Below are positions 45,554-57,427 of a DNA stretch of 64,000 bases, in pieces. The position numbers and the translations under genes are program-made. The DNA is from Dysidea avara (lineage: Eukaryota > Porifera > Demospongiae > Dictyoceratida > Dysideidae). The first letter of the stretch is position 1. Every line of letters begins with the position of its first letter. Location of the stretch: contig NC_089277.1 of assembly GCF_963678975.1 (NCBI RefSeq), forward strand, positions 22,351,440 to 22,415,439, in the 5' to 3' direction. Below the pieces are notes generated by a model that saw nothing but the letters and a program-made list of their open reading frames with translations, was not told the origin of the DNA and did not search any database.

Positions 45554-46343
45554 CAGGACTTGGTTGAAGTCTGTGGCGGAGTCTATTCACATGAACAACC
45601 TTGGATGCAGTACCATTAGAGATCTCCATAACAAGTGGTCCTTTCACTGCTGTTATAGTCCATTTACCATCCCAGCGAGGGTCTAACTTCCGTGCTGTGG
45701 GTACCGATAGCCACACATGATCTCCAACTGTAAAGTGCCGTGTTAGTGAGTGCTTGTTATAGTTAATTCTTTTTCTGCTGGCCGATTCTACAAGATTTGC
45801 TTCCACAAAATCACACATTTCAGCAAGTTTTGCTTGCAGGTGAGATGGATATGAAGCAGTATCAAAAGAGTTGAGCTGTTCAAAAGGAATTGACTTTGGG
45901 GCTCTTCCAAACATCAGCTCAAAGGGAGAATATCCAGTCGAAGAATGTATGGCTGTGCGGTACGCATATAGCACTAGTGGAAGGTATGTTTCCCATTCTT
46001 GCTTCACTTGAACATATGAGCGCAACATTTGTAATAATGATCAATTAAATCTTTCAACCACCCCATCACCATGCGGGTGGTACGCAGTAGTATGGGACTT
46101 GCTGGTTCCAAACGCATTGAGAGTTTCTCTGAAAAGAAGACTTTCAAAATTACACCCTTGGTCTGAGTGAAGGACCTCTGGGATGCCTAGTGTACAGAAT
46201 ATCTTGGTAACAGCTGAAACGATTCGAGCAGCAGTTTGATCTGGCATTGGAACTACTTCCACCCACTTTGTGAAATAGTCTTGTAAAACAAGGAGGTAGC
46301 GGTTATTGTTTAATGACACAGGTACCTCCAGAACAGCAACCAT
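45549..46343 (-). pseudogene. Ty3/gypsy integrase core and C-terminal domain
   Basis: 46343-46041: LQDYFTKWVEVVPMPDQTA, LHSDQGCNFES, HPHGDGVVERFN (D, D and E of the catalytic triad). A frame change follows, then 46028-45549: YLPLVLYAYRTAIHSSTGYS, FELMFGRAPKSIP and LDPRWDGKWTITAVKGPLVM (GPY/F-type C-terminal module), VNRLRHRLQPSPV. Confidence 0.9.
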
Positions 46344-47942
46344 TTGGAATACTAGTCATAGGTGCTTGAATTGGAGCAGGTGGTTTGGACTCATTGCACT
46401 TGACACATTCTCTACAATACTGCTCAACATCACGTGACATTGATACCCAAAAGGCTTCCTGGTGTAATTTATGGAGCGACTTTTCATAGCCTAGATGGCC
46501 TCCAGCAGGATCATCATGATACCGACGCAAAGCATTAGTTTGAAGGTTAGGAGGGAGGATTGGTACTGTAACCATGTTAGCTGAAGAGCTTGGGTGGTAC
46601 CATCTGCACACAACACCACTGACCAGATGTAACTGTGACCATAACTGCTTATATCGATGAAGTGGTGGGCATTGCCATTGCCTACCAGATGGTGGAACTG
46701 AGCTTGCCATCAGCGTGTTGTATATCTGAGTGATTGTAGGGTCACTCTGTTGGCTCTCCCTAAGCTGGTAAAATGATATTGATGCCATTGTGAGTGCTGC
46801 AACTTTTGTGATTGGCTGCTCCCTGCGGGACAGTGCATCTGCATTGGTATTCAAGGCACCTTTTCTATACAAAACATCAAAATCAAATTCTTGTATAGCT
46901 ATTGCCCAGCGTTGAAGCATACCTTCCATTTTCTGAGATCCCAACCATTGCAATGGAGCATTGTTGGTGACAAGATGAAATTTTCTGCCCAATAGGTAGT
47001 GCCGGAACTGCTTTAAAGCATAAACAATTGCTAGACATTCTCTTTGAATCACACTGTAGTTTTGTTCAGACTTTGAAAGCGTACGGCTAGCATAGGCAAT
47101 GACATGATTGTTCTGTTCAAGGACTGCACCGAGGCCATAAGCACTAGCATCTGTTTGCAATACAAAGGGGTTGGCATTACTACTAACATCAGGATATGCC
47201 AGAACAGGAGCATCATAAGGGCACATTTCAGCTGTTTGAAAGCTGTATCACAGCTTTCCATCCATTCATAAGTAACCCCTTTATGTGTTAAATTAGTCAG
47301 TGGTGCAGCGATAGTAGAAAACTGAGCAATATAACGCCTATAATATGATGCGAGTCCTAGAAATTTATGTAAGGATGAAGCATCGGTTGGAGCAGGCCAA
47401 CTGTTGATTGCTTGGACTTTGCTGTTGTCTGGAATTAAGCCCGATTTGGTGAACTGATGACCAAGATAATTCACCTGTGGCACTGCTATGGTGCACTTGC
47501 GACCCCGGAGAGTTAACCCTGCCTCACTAAGTCTATGGAATACTTGAGATTTATGGTCTTCCATATTCTTGTAATGCACCAATACATCATCAACATAGGT
47601 AGTAACAAAAGGAAGATCACGCATAACCTTATCCATGAGACGTTGGAAGGATCCTGGTGCTCCAGTGAGACTGAATGGCATCTGCTTGAATTGGTACAGT
47701 CCCATACCAGGGCCAGGACAGAAGACCGTCTTGTGAATATCTCCTGGATACACTGGTAACTGCCAATAGCCACACTGGAGATCTAAAGTAGTAAAGACTG
47801 AGCATCCTGCCAATTGATCCTGCACCTCATCTACAAGTGGGAGAGGATAAACATCTTTAACAGTACACTTATTTAACTCCCTAGAATCAACACATAGGCA
47901 TATTTCACCTGATTTCTTGGGCACGAATACTGCTGGTGCCAT
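46303..47942 (-). pseudogene. Ty3/gypsy reverse transcriptase, RNase H and integrase zinc-binding region
   Basis: RT (47942-47230): FVPKKSGEICLCVDSRELNK, TLDLQCGYWQLPV, TYVDDVLVHYKNM (the YVDD active site), YLGHQFTKSGL. RNase H (47226-46800, other frame): LQTDASAYGLGAVLEQ, QRECLAIVYALKQFRHYLLG. HHCC zinc finger: HDDPAGGHLGYEKSLHKLHQ ... CRECVKC. The frame change is near 47230-47050. Confidence 0.93.
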
Positions 47943-47972
47943 CCATGGACTGGAGCTTTCTTCTATAATGCC

Positions 47973-48840
47973 TTACTTCAACATCTGGTGGATCTGTTGT
48001 TCTATTGTGGCTTTGTAGTGCACTGGAATTCGATGTGGTGGGACACGTACTGGGGACCCTTTTGTGGGTATCTGATGACAGGCAAGAGTAGTAGACCCTG
48101 GAACAGTATGAAATAAATTATTGTACTCATTCACTACATCCATGAAAAATTCTGGGACATGTGAAGGATATTCATAGGAGGTGGGTCCCCCAAACAATGG
48201 AATGACAGCTTCATTAACAATGTTTACTGCAGGGTCCTCCACAGCTACTCCTGCAGAAAACTTAGCTCGCCTGAGTCGTTCCGCCTGTAAGAGTGGTTCC
48301 ACCTCTGCAGTAGTGTCAGGAGGATCTTCCAGGGACGTCGACTTAGACCTACTGAAGGAGAGTGTAGCAGGATTAGTGGAGAAGTCCAGGATAAGACTAT
48401 GTTCATGCAGGAAGTCAACCCCCAAAATAACTAGTGTGATTAGCTTATTCACAACACTGAACTGGTGAGTGATAGCTGATGTATTCACTCTGATAGATAA
48501 CTCTACACAATCTATCACTTGTAGGGGTTGGCCAGATGCAGTAACAAGATTGTGTGGTGGTAGTGGGAGGTGTTCATCAGCTGTCACAGTGGATGGTGTA
48601 TCTTGCCTGATAAGCGAAATAGTTGAGCCAGAGTCTAACATCGCTTCAACCAATTTACTACCAACAGTGATGTTTAGAATTGAATTATTATATCTTACTG
48701 CTGCAACTGTTATAGCATTGTGGTGGGACGCCTGGCGGCCTGGCCTGGCCAGACATCCCATTGAAATTTCCCTGGTTGATTTGCCAGCAATCTCTTTCAA
48801 TGTGGCCTATCTTGCCACAGTTGAAACAGCGACGGGGTGG
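47973..48840 (-). pseudogene. Ty3/gypsy second zinc knuckle and aspartic protease
   Basis: Begins with RRCFNCGKIGHIERDC in a neighbouring frame, then protease LVEAMLDSGSTISLIRQ (DSG active site) and LVILGVDFLHEHSLILDFS (ILG flap-side motif), leading into the RT linker. Confidence 0.88.
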
Positions 48841-49531
48841 TCATGTCTGAGACTGGTACACCGGACATTGACGCTGAATGTGACCAGGCTGGTTACAATA
48901 AAAGCAGCGTATAACTGGCTTCCTTGGGGTCTGGTTAACTCTAAGTGCAGCTACTTGATCAGTAAGCAGGGCCATCTGTTTACGCAAAACCGAGAGCTCT
49001 TTTGTTTGCTCCACCATTACGGCTGTTTGCTGAGGCTGGCAATTCTCCATCGTAAGTAATAAATGCGCTCATTCCATTACTTTATCCAAGCCGGAAGTTT
49101 CACCTGAGACACGTATTTGCATGCTAACTGGATTGGGTAAGCCCGCTAACAGCTGGTGAAGCAAAAGCTGATTACGCGCAGCTGTATCAAGTCCTGGCAT
49201 AGCCCCATTAAGCAGTTTCTTAAGATCATGTAAAAAAAAACAACAGATAATGACTCACCCGGTCGAAGTTTTCGTTGGTAAGATTCTTCGAGCAAAATAA
49301 AATTCCATTGGCATCATACTCTTACACAAGTGCTCCTTGGCCTTCTTATAATCTTTCTTGCCGTTGTCGCTCAACAGCCAAAGCCTCCCCTTCTAACAAT
49401 GTGGGTAGTTTCACAGCTTTGACTTCGTCATTCCAGGAGTGGGCGGTACAACATATTTCAAACCGCTGAAACCACTCCGTAACATCTCCAGTGGAGAACG
49501 GCTTCGGAATACTGATGTGTCTCTCTGCCAT
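48841..49531 (-). pseudogene. Ty3/gypsy gag
   Basis: ATG at 49531 (MAERHISIPKPFSTGDVTEW), matrix/capsid-like sequence continuing in other frames (RKLRPGESLSV, NQLLLHQLLAGLPNPVSMQI), and a CCHC knuckle CFYCNQPGHIQRQC at 48910-48870. At least two frame changes and a TGA near 49070 interrupt it. Confidence 0.85.
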
Positions 49532-49540
49532 TAGAACCGG

Positions 49541-49552
49541 CCTCTGCTACCA
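49541..49552 (-). promoter_or_regulatory. Primer-binding site, initiator-tRNA-Met type
   Basis: One base inside the 5' LTR the element strand reads TGGTAGCAGAGG, complementary to the 3' end of initiator methionine tRNA, the usual reverse-transcription primer of many Ty3/gypsy elements. Confidence 0.85.
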
Positions 49553-49553
49553 A

Positions 49554-49700
49554 TGTAACAATCTTTAATAACACTCTGAATAGCACTCACACTACAGTCA
49601 CAAGCACGTGTACAGTCTCAAATGTTCCATACATATCTATTCTCTAATTATAGATGCGAACTATTACAACTATTAGTGTGTGCATAATATCAGTACTACA
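49554..49700 (-). repeat. 5' LTR of the Ty3/gypsy element
   Basis: 147 bp, partner of 45409-45553; TG...CA ends, flanked by TACACA. Confidence 0.92.
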
Positions 49701-49756
49701 TACACATGATGGAATAGAGACATGAAAGGATATAACGAAAGCATGCTTAGGAGTCA

Positions 49757-49930
49757 CCTACCTGACATGGTCATTATAATGAGGTGGTCTTATTAAGGAG
49801 GTCATGAAGTACACATTAGCTATGCTTGGGAACTACTTGACATGGTCACTATAATGAGGTGGTCTTATTAATGAGGTCATGAAGTACACCTTAGGTCTGT
49901 ATTAACATGGCCGCTGTAATGGATATCCTC
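49757..49930. repeat. Tandem repeat, ~90-bp unit, two to three copies
   Basis: TGACATGGTCATTATAATGA then GGTGGTCTTATTAAGGAGGT and CATGAAGTACAC recur at about 49770, 49838 and (degraded) 49900, in intron DNA next to the gypsy insertion. Confidence 0.75.
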
Positions 49931-50268
49931 ATTGATTATGTTGTAACGTACACCTTTTGATTACATATGTTTGGAGCAGTAAACACCTAACTAAGTTTGG
50001 CTCAGAATTTAAACTCAAGAGATGACTGCTAAATGAGATTTAATGGTGTATCGTAACATCTATACAATAGACTATATACATAATGAAAGTTTTGGGAATG
50101 TTTACCAAGAGAACTTTTCACACTTACAAAATGCTTTAACATGTACTGTATGAAAGTTTATTACCAAACTGTACAGAACTCCTTTCAGTTAAGCTTTCTG
50201 TAAGGAGTCCCATAGATAAAGTTAGTTTCAAAGAAGCTACACATTCATTTAACTCAGGAATCACTTAC

Positions 50269-50412
50269 CGGTGATGATTAACTCCAGCGATGTGATCATT
50301 ACATATGGAACTGGTCCTACGAGGTGGAGTGAGTGTTAACTGTGTCACTCCTGTAAGGTCCTGTGAGTCTGTAGTAAGGTCCACTATTTGTGTAGTAGAT
50401 AACTTCAGAAAC
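50269..50412 (-). CDS. Internal exon of the five-exon gene
   Basis: Acceptor TCTCACAG, donor CG|GTAAGTG. It encodes FLKLSTTQIVDLTTDSQDL and TQLTLTPPRRTSSICNDH. One base in, two bases out: phases fit both neighbours. Confidence 0.75.
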
Positions 50413-50503
50413 CTGTGAGAATAGGATTACATGTCCAGGTCGAATTTAGTGGCCACATGCTTGGTATATATGTACAGTGTATGCACACTCCATTGTACAC
50501 ATA

Positions 50504-50683
50504 CAGTGCTCCCTCGATTATTCAAACCTCTGTTATCTGAATACTTGGTTATCCGAACAGTAGAAACAACTGCAAGACGTATGTTCTATTAGAGTATTTC
50601 TGTATGGACTTTGAATATTCAAACATTTTGATTATCTAAACATGTCTTGGTACCAAGGGAGTCAGATAATCAAGGGAGTACTG
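50504..50683. mobile_element. 180-bp pogo/Tigger-like MITE, TA duplication
   Basis: CAGTGCTCCCTCGATTATTC / GATAATCAAGGGAGTACTG termini between TA dinucleotides; internal GTTCTATTAGAGTATTTC. It lies in the intron between exons 50269-50412 and 50784-50918. Confidence 0.9.
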
Positions 50684-50783
50684 TAGAGGACATTAGTATT
50701 ACTACAGAACTACATACATAAACTAAATTATACTGTTATACTCTACACTATACACACACACTCATACAACATAACACACTCAC

Positions 50784-50918
50784 TTGTCAACATTTCCATC
50801 CTGGAGTAGTACCTGTAGTTGCTGCATGGTACCCTCATCCACTCGATAACCCACTCCTCCTGGTAGCTTGTTACCCACCAGGTTGGTAACCACACTGGCT
50901 ATACATTGTTGGTATCCC
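50784..50918 (-). CDS. Internal exon of the five-exon gene
   Basis: Acceptor TTACACCCACAG, donor ACAA|GTGAGTG. It encodes GYQQCIASVVTNLVGNKLPG, GVGYRVDEGTMQQLQVLLQD and GNVDK. Phases fit the exons at 55165 and 50269. Confidence 0.78.
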
Positions 50919-51035
50919 CTGTGGGTGTAATAAACAGTGTTAACATGTGTCACTATGATAAATGTGAGTCTGTAATTAACATGCCATCTTTGTGCAGTTT
51001 GACTTTGGTAATAAGATCAGTTCATAACTGAGGAT

Positions 51036-51700
51036 TTGGTCCTAGAGGTGGTTAACTGGAAAGGATATCTACAAAGACGTCTATTGTGTTCTTGTGGGAG
51101 GATCAAAGTGACGCCTTGCACTGTATTGTTTATACTGTACCGATTAGCTGCATACTATACTGTACGAGTCATACAGTACAGTTACGCAAAACAGTCATGT
51201 AAGCGAAAACAACCCCACTCAGACAGCACGATTGATCACATGAATGACATTGTAAATTGCTTACTCTAGCCAGACCATTCTTACTAGTTAGTTCTATGAC
51301 TAGAAGTAGATTACATGAACATTTATTGATGGAAATTCGAAGCAACAGCACTACAATGGATCATGTGCATCACTGTAACACTGTCAAATGCAAAAATAAT
51401 CCTACCAGTTTGTTGTTCTACAACTACAAACAGATTACATATGAAATTTACTGACCGAAAATTGAAGGTACTGAAGAAAATCACTCCGAGTAAGATGATC
51501 AGGAAGTACCATAAAAAACACTTAAAGCACTTTTGTGTGTATGAAAATTACAGCACTTGGGGGGGGGGGGGGTGTTGAGGCAAATACAGCACTTGGCTTT
51601 GCCTTGTGCTGTATTAGCCTATCAACACACACCCTTGTGCTGTATTTTCTGTGCATACATGTGGCTGGTGCTTTTAAGTATATTTTTGAAGCATTTTGTC
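51036..51700. repeat. Dispersed repeat, partner at 55270-55850
   Basis: GTGGGAGGATCAAAGTGA, CAGACAGCACGATTGATCAC, TGACATTGTAAATTGCT and GAGGCAAATACAGCACTTGG recur in the same order at 55270-55850. A G13 run lies at about 51559. Both copies lie in introns of the five-exon gene. Confidence 0.75.
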
Positions 51701-51782
51701 CATCCAAATATTGCTGAAAATCTACTGTACACAAAACTGCTGTTATGAAGCCTTCAGAAATTAGTTTCATCATATTCACTTG

Positions 51783-51785
<3 letters not shown>

Positions 51786-51872
<87 letters not shown>
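51786..51872. repeat. (CA)n microsatellite, ~43 units
   Basis: An uninterrupted CA run. The ORFs of poly-His-Thr or poly-Cys-Val across it are artefacts. Confidence 0.99.
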
Positions 51873-51876
<4 letters not shown>

Positions 51877-52497
51877 CTGTGTATTCGGTTGTGGGACACA
51901 CCTAGTAGACAAAAAAAAAATGGAACCCACATGTTGCACCATAACAATAGTAGGTAATTTTCAGAAGGTTTTAGTTTCAGATGTTTCAAAGAGGTCCTTC
52001 TACCTATTGGGTTCCTATAATTTTCTTTTAAGATTTAGACATGGATGTATCTTTAGTTTAGCTCAATATTAGTGGTGTTACAGTATAACATAGTAAGTAG
52101 GCATCTGATCCACAATAACCTTGATCTGTTTCCCACTATTACAATAAAGCTGGCAACATGAGAATAAACTCCACTCACATCAGCAAGTCAAGTCAGATAT
52201 TGGCTAGTATGCATGTAACCATATAATTTTCCGTTATGATTTCAAAGTATGCACTTTTCAAAATAATTTTTTTTTGTAATTCACATTTTGCCTCTTGTCA
52301 TAATTCTGTTTCAAAAATAACCTGCTACATCTCCTACATGGTAGTAAAGTAAAGACTTAGCAACAACATCTTAATTATAAGGATACATATGGGCTGATTC
52401 AAACAAGTGAGTTGAACAAGTGTTTCTGATCCTCAAGAACAGTTTAATAAGGACAATGGTCAGAGTGTCACATTAACAGGCTACACTGTGTACATAG

Positions 52498-53179
52498 TAG
52501 AGCTGTACCGATATACCGATACATATCATATCGGTGGCTGATATATAAAAACTTTAATAATATCAGTGGAAGGCAATATCACTGCTAACAACTGATACAA
52601 TATACCGATATACAACTGAACTATAACGAGGACATTGAGCAGTCATTACTCAGTGAACAAAGCTGGAAAACAGTGGTCATCTTGCTTGCCTGAAAGCACT
52701 ATGCTACACGAAGCCATATAAGTATACATATTTGGCTACTGTTTTACTGCTACAACACCTACCAATCATTCAACAAACAATCATAGGGTTTAGCCTGGGA
52801 AACACCTATAAGATGAAATAATGAGCACAACAAAAAACAACGTCTATCTTTACAAGCATTGAAATGCAGATTACATACAGACTATTCTTGGCAGGAGTAT
52901 GTATTAAAATATTCGTGGCCAATTGTGGGTGCCTTATTGTCTCAGTTGTTAATAGAGGCCACACCACCCTGGTTAAACAAGCTTAGCCAGTGATTATAAG
53001 TCTATCTTCAGCAGTTAAAATAAAGGTTGAACATTCCATATTTGGTAACTCCAATCTTAATGTGTCACACTTAAGTTATATCGGTATATCGGATCGGTAT
53101 CATATCAGTTTTAAAATAATTTATCTCATATTGGATCGGAATCGGATCCGTTTAGTTTACTTATGTTGGTACACCTCTA
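52498..53179. mobile_element. 682-bp hAT MITE with 8-bp duplication GTACATAG
   Basis: Termini TAGAGCTGTACCGATATACC / ATGTTGGTACACCTCTA, with subterminal CGATAT/ATATCGG repeats. GTACATAG flanks it at 52490-52497 and 53180-53187. No transposase. Confidence 0.94.
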
Positions 53180-53299
53180 GTACATAGTAATTTTAACTAT
53201 GCAGAATAGAACAGCTACCATCGTTTGTCAAGACCTCAGACCGCTCTGTTTGAATAATCTTTGTAAAACTTGTGAAGTATGACGTATAACTAATTGACG

Positions 53300-53890
53300 T
53301 AATATCTCATGTGCCTCAATCCATGCTAAGAAATTAGCATACACCGTATTTATTCGTTCCCAACTCGAATATGCTGCAACAGTGTGGGCACCCTGGCAGT
53401 CTACCTTAATATCCCGGTTAGAACAGATACAACGAAGAGCAGCCCGGTTTGTGACCAATACATACACACGTGACCATACTTTTAGCGTAACTAACCTTAT
53501 GGACCAGCTGGACTGGGAATCACTTGAAAGCAGACGATTAAAATTAAGATTATCCATGATGTACAAAATTATCCACAATGAAATTGATATCCCATTTGAT
53601 TTGTATACTAACTTTGCAACATATTCCAGTACAAGAAATTATCATCCTTTTAACCTCCTATCATTGCAAGCATCAAAGACCTCATATCAGTCCTCATTTT
53701 TTCCAGCAACAATTTCACTTTGGAATGATTTACCTAACCTAGCTAAAGACTCTAATTCACTTGAAGTATTTAAATCTATAATTAAATTATAATTTACTTA
53801 TTGTATTGAATTATTTTTTTGTGATTTGTCTATACATTTTTCTTCATTTCTGAAGTTATCAGTATAGGTAAATAAATAATAAAAATTGTG
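53300..53890 (+). pseudogene. 5'-truncated non-LTR retrotransposon: RT C-terminus
   Basis: An open frame of over 150 codons, with KKLAYTVFIRSQLEYAATVW, LEQIQRRAARFVTNTYTRDH, LESRRLKLRLSMMYKIIHNE and FPATISLWNDLPNLAKDS: the typical end of a jockey/CR1-type RT. It is followed by ~95 bp of AT-rich 3' UTR ending in AAATAAATAATAAAA. An intact frame suggests a recent, severely 5'-truncated insertion. Confidence 0.85.
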
Positions 53891-55164
53891 TGATTGGCTA
53901 CATCAGTTCACTAGCCACAATTTGAAACTACATCTCTGAATGTTTAATGAGTATATGAGAGTATCCGACTGGCAAATCTTATAAAGTGAAGAAGCTCCAG
54001 TTCACCTAGCCACCACCTCCTGCTGCTCCATATGTTTAAGTCTATGATTCAAAAATTATAGACCATTTCTTAGGATGGAAATCATCCTACAGAACCACAA
54101 GGCCTGCATAGTCAGTATTTTGACATGGAAGCAAAGTTAACAAAGCTATATTAATCTTGGGTATCACTGAGACACAAACACACTATAGTAATGGTAACAA
54201 CGTCCCCTGTATGATCTAAATGCCAGCTTTAGTGGTGACGGGTTTGAAACTGACAAGCTACATTTTGATCTATACAATACAGCGTTGTCATTAAATATAG
54301 TCTGTTACTAAACAGGACTTTGGAACATTTTGTTCACAAAGACCCATCCAAAAATTATTGTGAAATATTGAAATGAGTATCACGGAACTGGATACTTCAC
54401 CTTACCAACCAACAGGTATTTATATAGTAGCTTGAAAGTTTGATTGTGGAATTCAATACAAATGCAGTAGAAAGACAACAGGTTGTTCACTCAACAACCA
54501 TTTTCTTTGATGTGATTCACAACAAAGGTTATTGTAAGTTCATGAGTAGAACATAATGTCAATAATGGACATATCATTGTTCTCAGTGGTTGAAATATGT
54601 GTTAAGGCTATCCATAGCATCCAGTGATTGCATAAAATGTACAAAACCCTCAAAAAAATTGTATGACCACTTGAAGAAGAATCATAGTACTATTCATAGT
54701 AGTCAAGAATCATAGTACTATTCATAGTAGTCAAGAATCTTACCACTTGTCTACTAAGTCACTTGTGCAAGTAAAGTGCTTTAAATAGTACTTAAAGTAC
54801 TTTTACTAGTACACACACTACTCAAGTGAAGTATCTGTACTATAGGCTTGCAATTGACTGATACTTGTAATATTGGTACTGATATTGATACAATACCAGT
54901 ATCAGTACAGCACTAACAGTTTGGTCATAGTGTTGATACATGTTCTTAACAATACAGAACACATTATATTATGCTACTTCTAAATTTCATTATAACTAAA
55001 TAGGCAATAATCAACCATGTATTTATAATGTTATACAAGGTCTACAGTAGTAACAGTACTATAATCGAATATTTAAAATAATCCCACAATCAAACCTTTT
55101 AAGCTACAATATAAATATTAAGTGGATGATACGCTGATTTACTCACAAAACTCATATAGTTTAC
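53891..55164. other. Intron DNA without recognisable features
   Basis: Only a 28-bp perfect tandem duplication (CATAGTACTATTCATAGTAG, 54687-54735) and diverged ATACCGATA-like traces near 54870. It lies within the intron 50919-55164 of the five-exon gene. Confidence 0.5.
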
Positions 55165-55217
55165 CTAAAATTTTTGGACAGGCCTTGTGAACAGAATGTG
55201 GCAATGTCTTGACACAC
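55165..55217 (-). CDS. Small internal exon of the five-exon gene
   Basis: Strong acceptor TTTCTTCCCCAG and donor TTAG|GTAAAC. It encodes VCQDIATFCSQGLSKNF plus two bases, completed by the next exon to arginine. Short (53 nt), but both phases match. Confidence 0.68.
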
Positions 55218-55269
55218 CTGGGGAAGAAATAGTGTGATGCCACGCCCCTTTGCTATATATATATATTGT

Positions 55270-55850
55270 ACTTTGTGTGGGAGGATCAAAGTGATACTGT
55301 GTATTGTATTGTCTATACAGTACTAATTAGCTGCTTAACTGTACTGTATACTGTTTTGCAGAGAACTTATTTAAGGAATGTTACAAAAACAATCCCATGT
55401 GCATGATACTGTAAATTCCTAAAACCAGCCAAAATAATCCTACCACTTTGTTTTACGGCTAGAAACAGATTGTATAAACACTTACTGATCACGAAGCTAT
55501 TAAACACGACCACTAAGACAGCACGATTGATCACGTCCGTGACATTGTAAATTGCTAAAACTAGCCAAACTACGACTAGAATAGATTATATGAACACTTA
55601 ATGATATCCTGATCACCGAAAATTGCAACAATTTGAGTACTAGAGAAAATCGCTCTGAGCCAGATGACCAGGAAGACAACATACCACTCAAAGCACTGCC
55701 TATTCTTGCGTGTACGAAGAAAACAGTATTCGGGGAGTGCCTTGAGGCAAACACAGCACTTGGCTTCGCCTCGTGCTGTATTAGTCTCTCAACACACCCC
55801 CTCGTATTATATTTTCCATACAAACACACAGCGGTACTTTAACTATAGTG
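55270..55850. repeat. Dispersed repeat, partner of 51036-51700
   Basis: Same block order as the partner copy. It ends in the palindromic AGGCAAACACAGCACTTGG ... CTCGTGCTGTATTAGTCTCT. Confidence 0.75.
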
Positions 55851-55928
55851 TAAGGGTCTGGTGAAATACAGATTCTATATAAGGAATTCAGCTAAGAACC
55901 TGCATATTTATTTGATATCCAAACTTAC

Positions 55929-56027
55929 ATCCCAGTGCGATGCAGGGTCTCTCTTGTAGCCACAAAGTTGAATCTCCACACAATTCGGATGAAATCTTGA
56001 GCACAGTGACAGAAACTCAAACCGGAA
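55929..56027 (-). CDS. Most upstream exon found of the five-exon gene
   Basis: 33 codons: FRFEFLSLCSRFHPNCVEIQ, LCGYKRDPASHWD; donor GGAT|GTAAGT. The acceptor AAATTAAG is weak in pyrimidines, so the left border is less sure. Phase 0 in and out; no start codon, so more exons must lie upstream (none recognised to 57257). Confidence 0.62.
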
Positions 56028-56059
56028 CTTAATTTACTATCCGTAAACTTCTGCGCACT

Positions 56060-56210
56060 CCCGTACACTGGGATATAAAATAGCTATATCCCGTATACTC
56101 GGATGATATCATTGTTATTATACTCGTCCTCGACTCCGCCTCACACTCGTGTAATAACAATGATATCACCCTTGTAATGGGATATAACTACAGGGGGTGT
56201 ATAACATAGA
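56060..56210. repeat. Small palindromic MITE (family of 21745-21845)
   Basis: GGGATATAAAATAGCTATAT, ATGATATCATTGTTATTATA, then AATAACAATGATATCACCC and GGGATATAACTACAG: inverted arms around a loop containing CCTCGACTCCGCCTC. Confidence 0.65.
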
Positions 56211-57302
56211 ACCGGGCGATACATCGGTACGTATCGTAGAAGGTATGTTAAAGATACTGGTACTGCACCAGATGAGTTTAGAAAATACTGCCATACTGTC
56301 AACAGTTGATTCATAATGCCATCATCTTTCTGTTATCTCCTACCTTTACCAATGTGAAAGAGTACCTTCTAATTGCGTTACGACATAAAATGCGATGCAG
56401 GTAAGTCATCTTCATAGATCATTTGTTTCTACAACCTAGTACACAGATCAAGACCATTGGAACATTTTGTTCACAAGGTCCATCCAAAAATTACAAAAGA
56501 ATGTTGCATTAAATTGTTTACCGATTGGCTACATAAGATCACCATTCAAGTGTATTTATAAAGTAAGTTCAAATATCTGATTGTGGGATTTATTTGAATT
56601 ACATCTAAAGTGCAAATTTATTAGCCATAACTAAAGTACAAGTATTGGGATCAAATTTACACTTCGAGTGATTATCATCTTATTTTAGCGTTTTAGTAAT
56701 GGCATGTACAATTCCATATCATTCTTACACTTGTTAGCTAACCTTTTAGCAAAATAATTAGTGAACTTCTATAACACCACACCACATCAAAGAAAAGAAC
56801 AGCACAAGACCATTTTGGAATTATCGTATGGCAATACACACGTCCCCTACACTACGTAATTACATACTCATGAGCAGTGAAGTTGTTTTGCTTATACATG
56901 TTTAGCCCATTACACAGCCTCACATAAAGAGAATAGTACGTGAACCTGTCCTAAAACCATTCTGCTTATTTCGACTATTAGAGACGTGGGACAAAATTAC
57001 AAACCATTCCTGTTTTATTAATAAGGGAAAGCATTTACACACTAATGCACATATGAGCACCTTGCACTGTCGCGAGTGTCAGCACAAATCAAATTGTTGT
57101 TGATACTGTCTAATATGTTGACCATTGTGATACTTAGTATATTAAAACACAGGCTAAAATATAATGCTCATATGAAGGAATGTTCTTACAGTACATATTA
57201 TGATGGATATTAGCTACTGTAAACACAGTGTAATCAACTTGTTGATAATTTGGATATACAGTACTGCTAAAATGTAATGTTGTCTTGCAAGAGTGCAAGC
57301 GA

Positions 57303-57427
57303 TTAAAAAACTCACTAATTAAAGGGTATTGCACTAGTTTCACTCGCTAGTATTCATCCCCTTTCATTTGGGATGAATACTCGCAAGCAAAACGGGTGCC
57401 ACGTCCTTTAATTAGCAAGGTTTTAAT
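57303..57427. mobile_element. ~125-bp MITE nested in the left terminal repeat
   Basis: The sequence is absent from the right terminal repeat (where GCAAGCAATGGCACG is continuous). Inverted ends AAAACTCACTAATTAAAGG / CCTTTAATTAGCAAGGTTTT; an internal hairpin TATTCATCCC / GGGATGAATA; flanked by AT (or TTAA). Confidence 0.8.

Larger units (their letters stand above)
45409..49700 (-). mobile_element. Full-length Ty3/gypsy LTR retrotransposon with 145-147-bp LTRs
   Basis: LTRs 45409-45553 and 49554-49700 run TGTAACAATCTTTAATAACA ... TCAGTACTACA and differ by only about four substitutions and a 2-bp indel. TACACA flanks both sides (45403-45408, 49701-49706). Minus-strand order: gag with two CCHC knuckles, protease, RT, RNase H, integrase; no env-like ORF. 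Young by LTR identity, yet several frameshifts and stops interrupt coding. It lies in the same orientation as the host gene, inside its intron 45392-50268. Confidence 0.95.

Noticed and set aside
45409..49700. Endogenous retrovirus with an envelope gene
   Set aside because: No env-like ORF follows integrase; the 3' LTR starts at the end of the pol frame, so it is a plain Ty3/gypsy retrotransposon.
51754..51989. ORFs with long Cys-Val or His-Thr runs
   Set aside because: They are translations of the (CA)n microsatellite and have no other protein-like content.
53228..53578. 116-codon minus-strand ORF
   Set aside because: It is the antisense shadow of the RT C-terminus encoded on the plus strand at 53300-53792.
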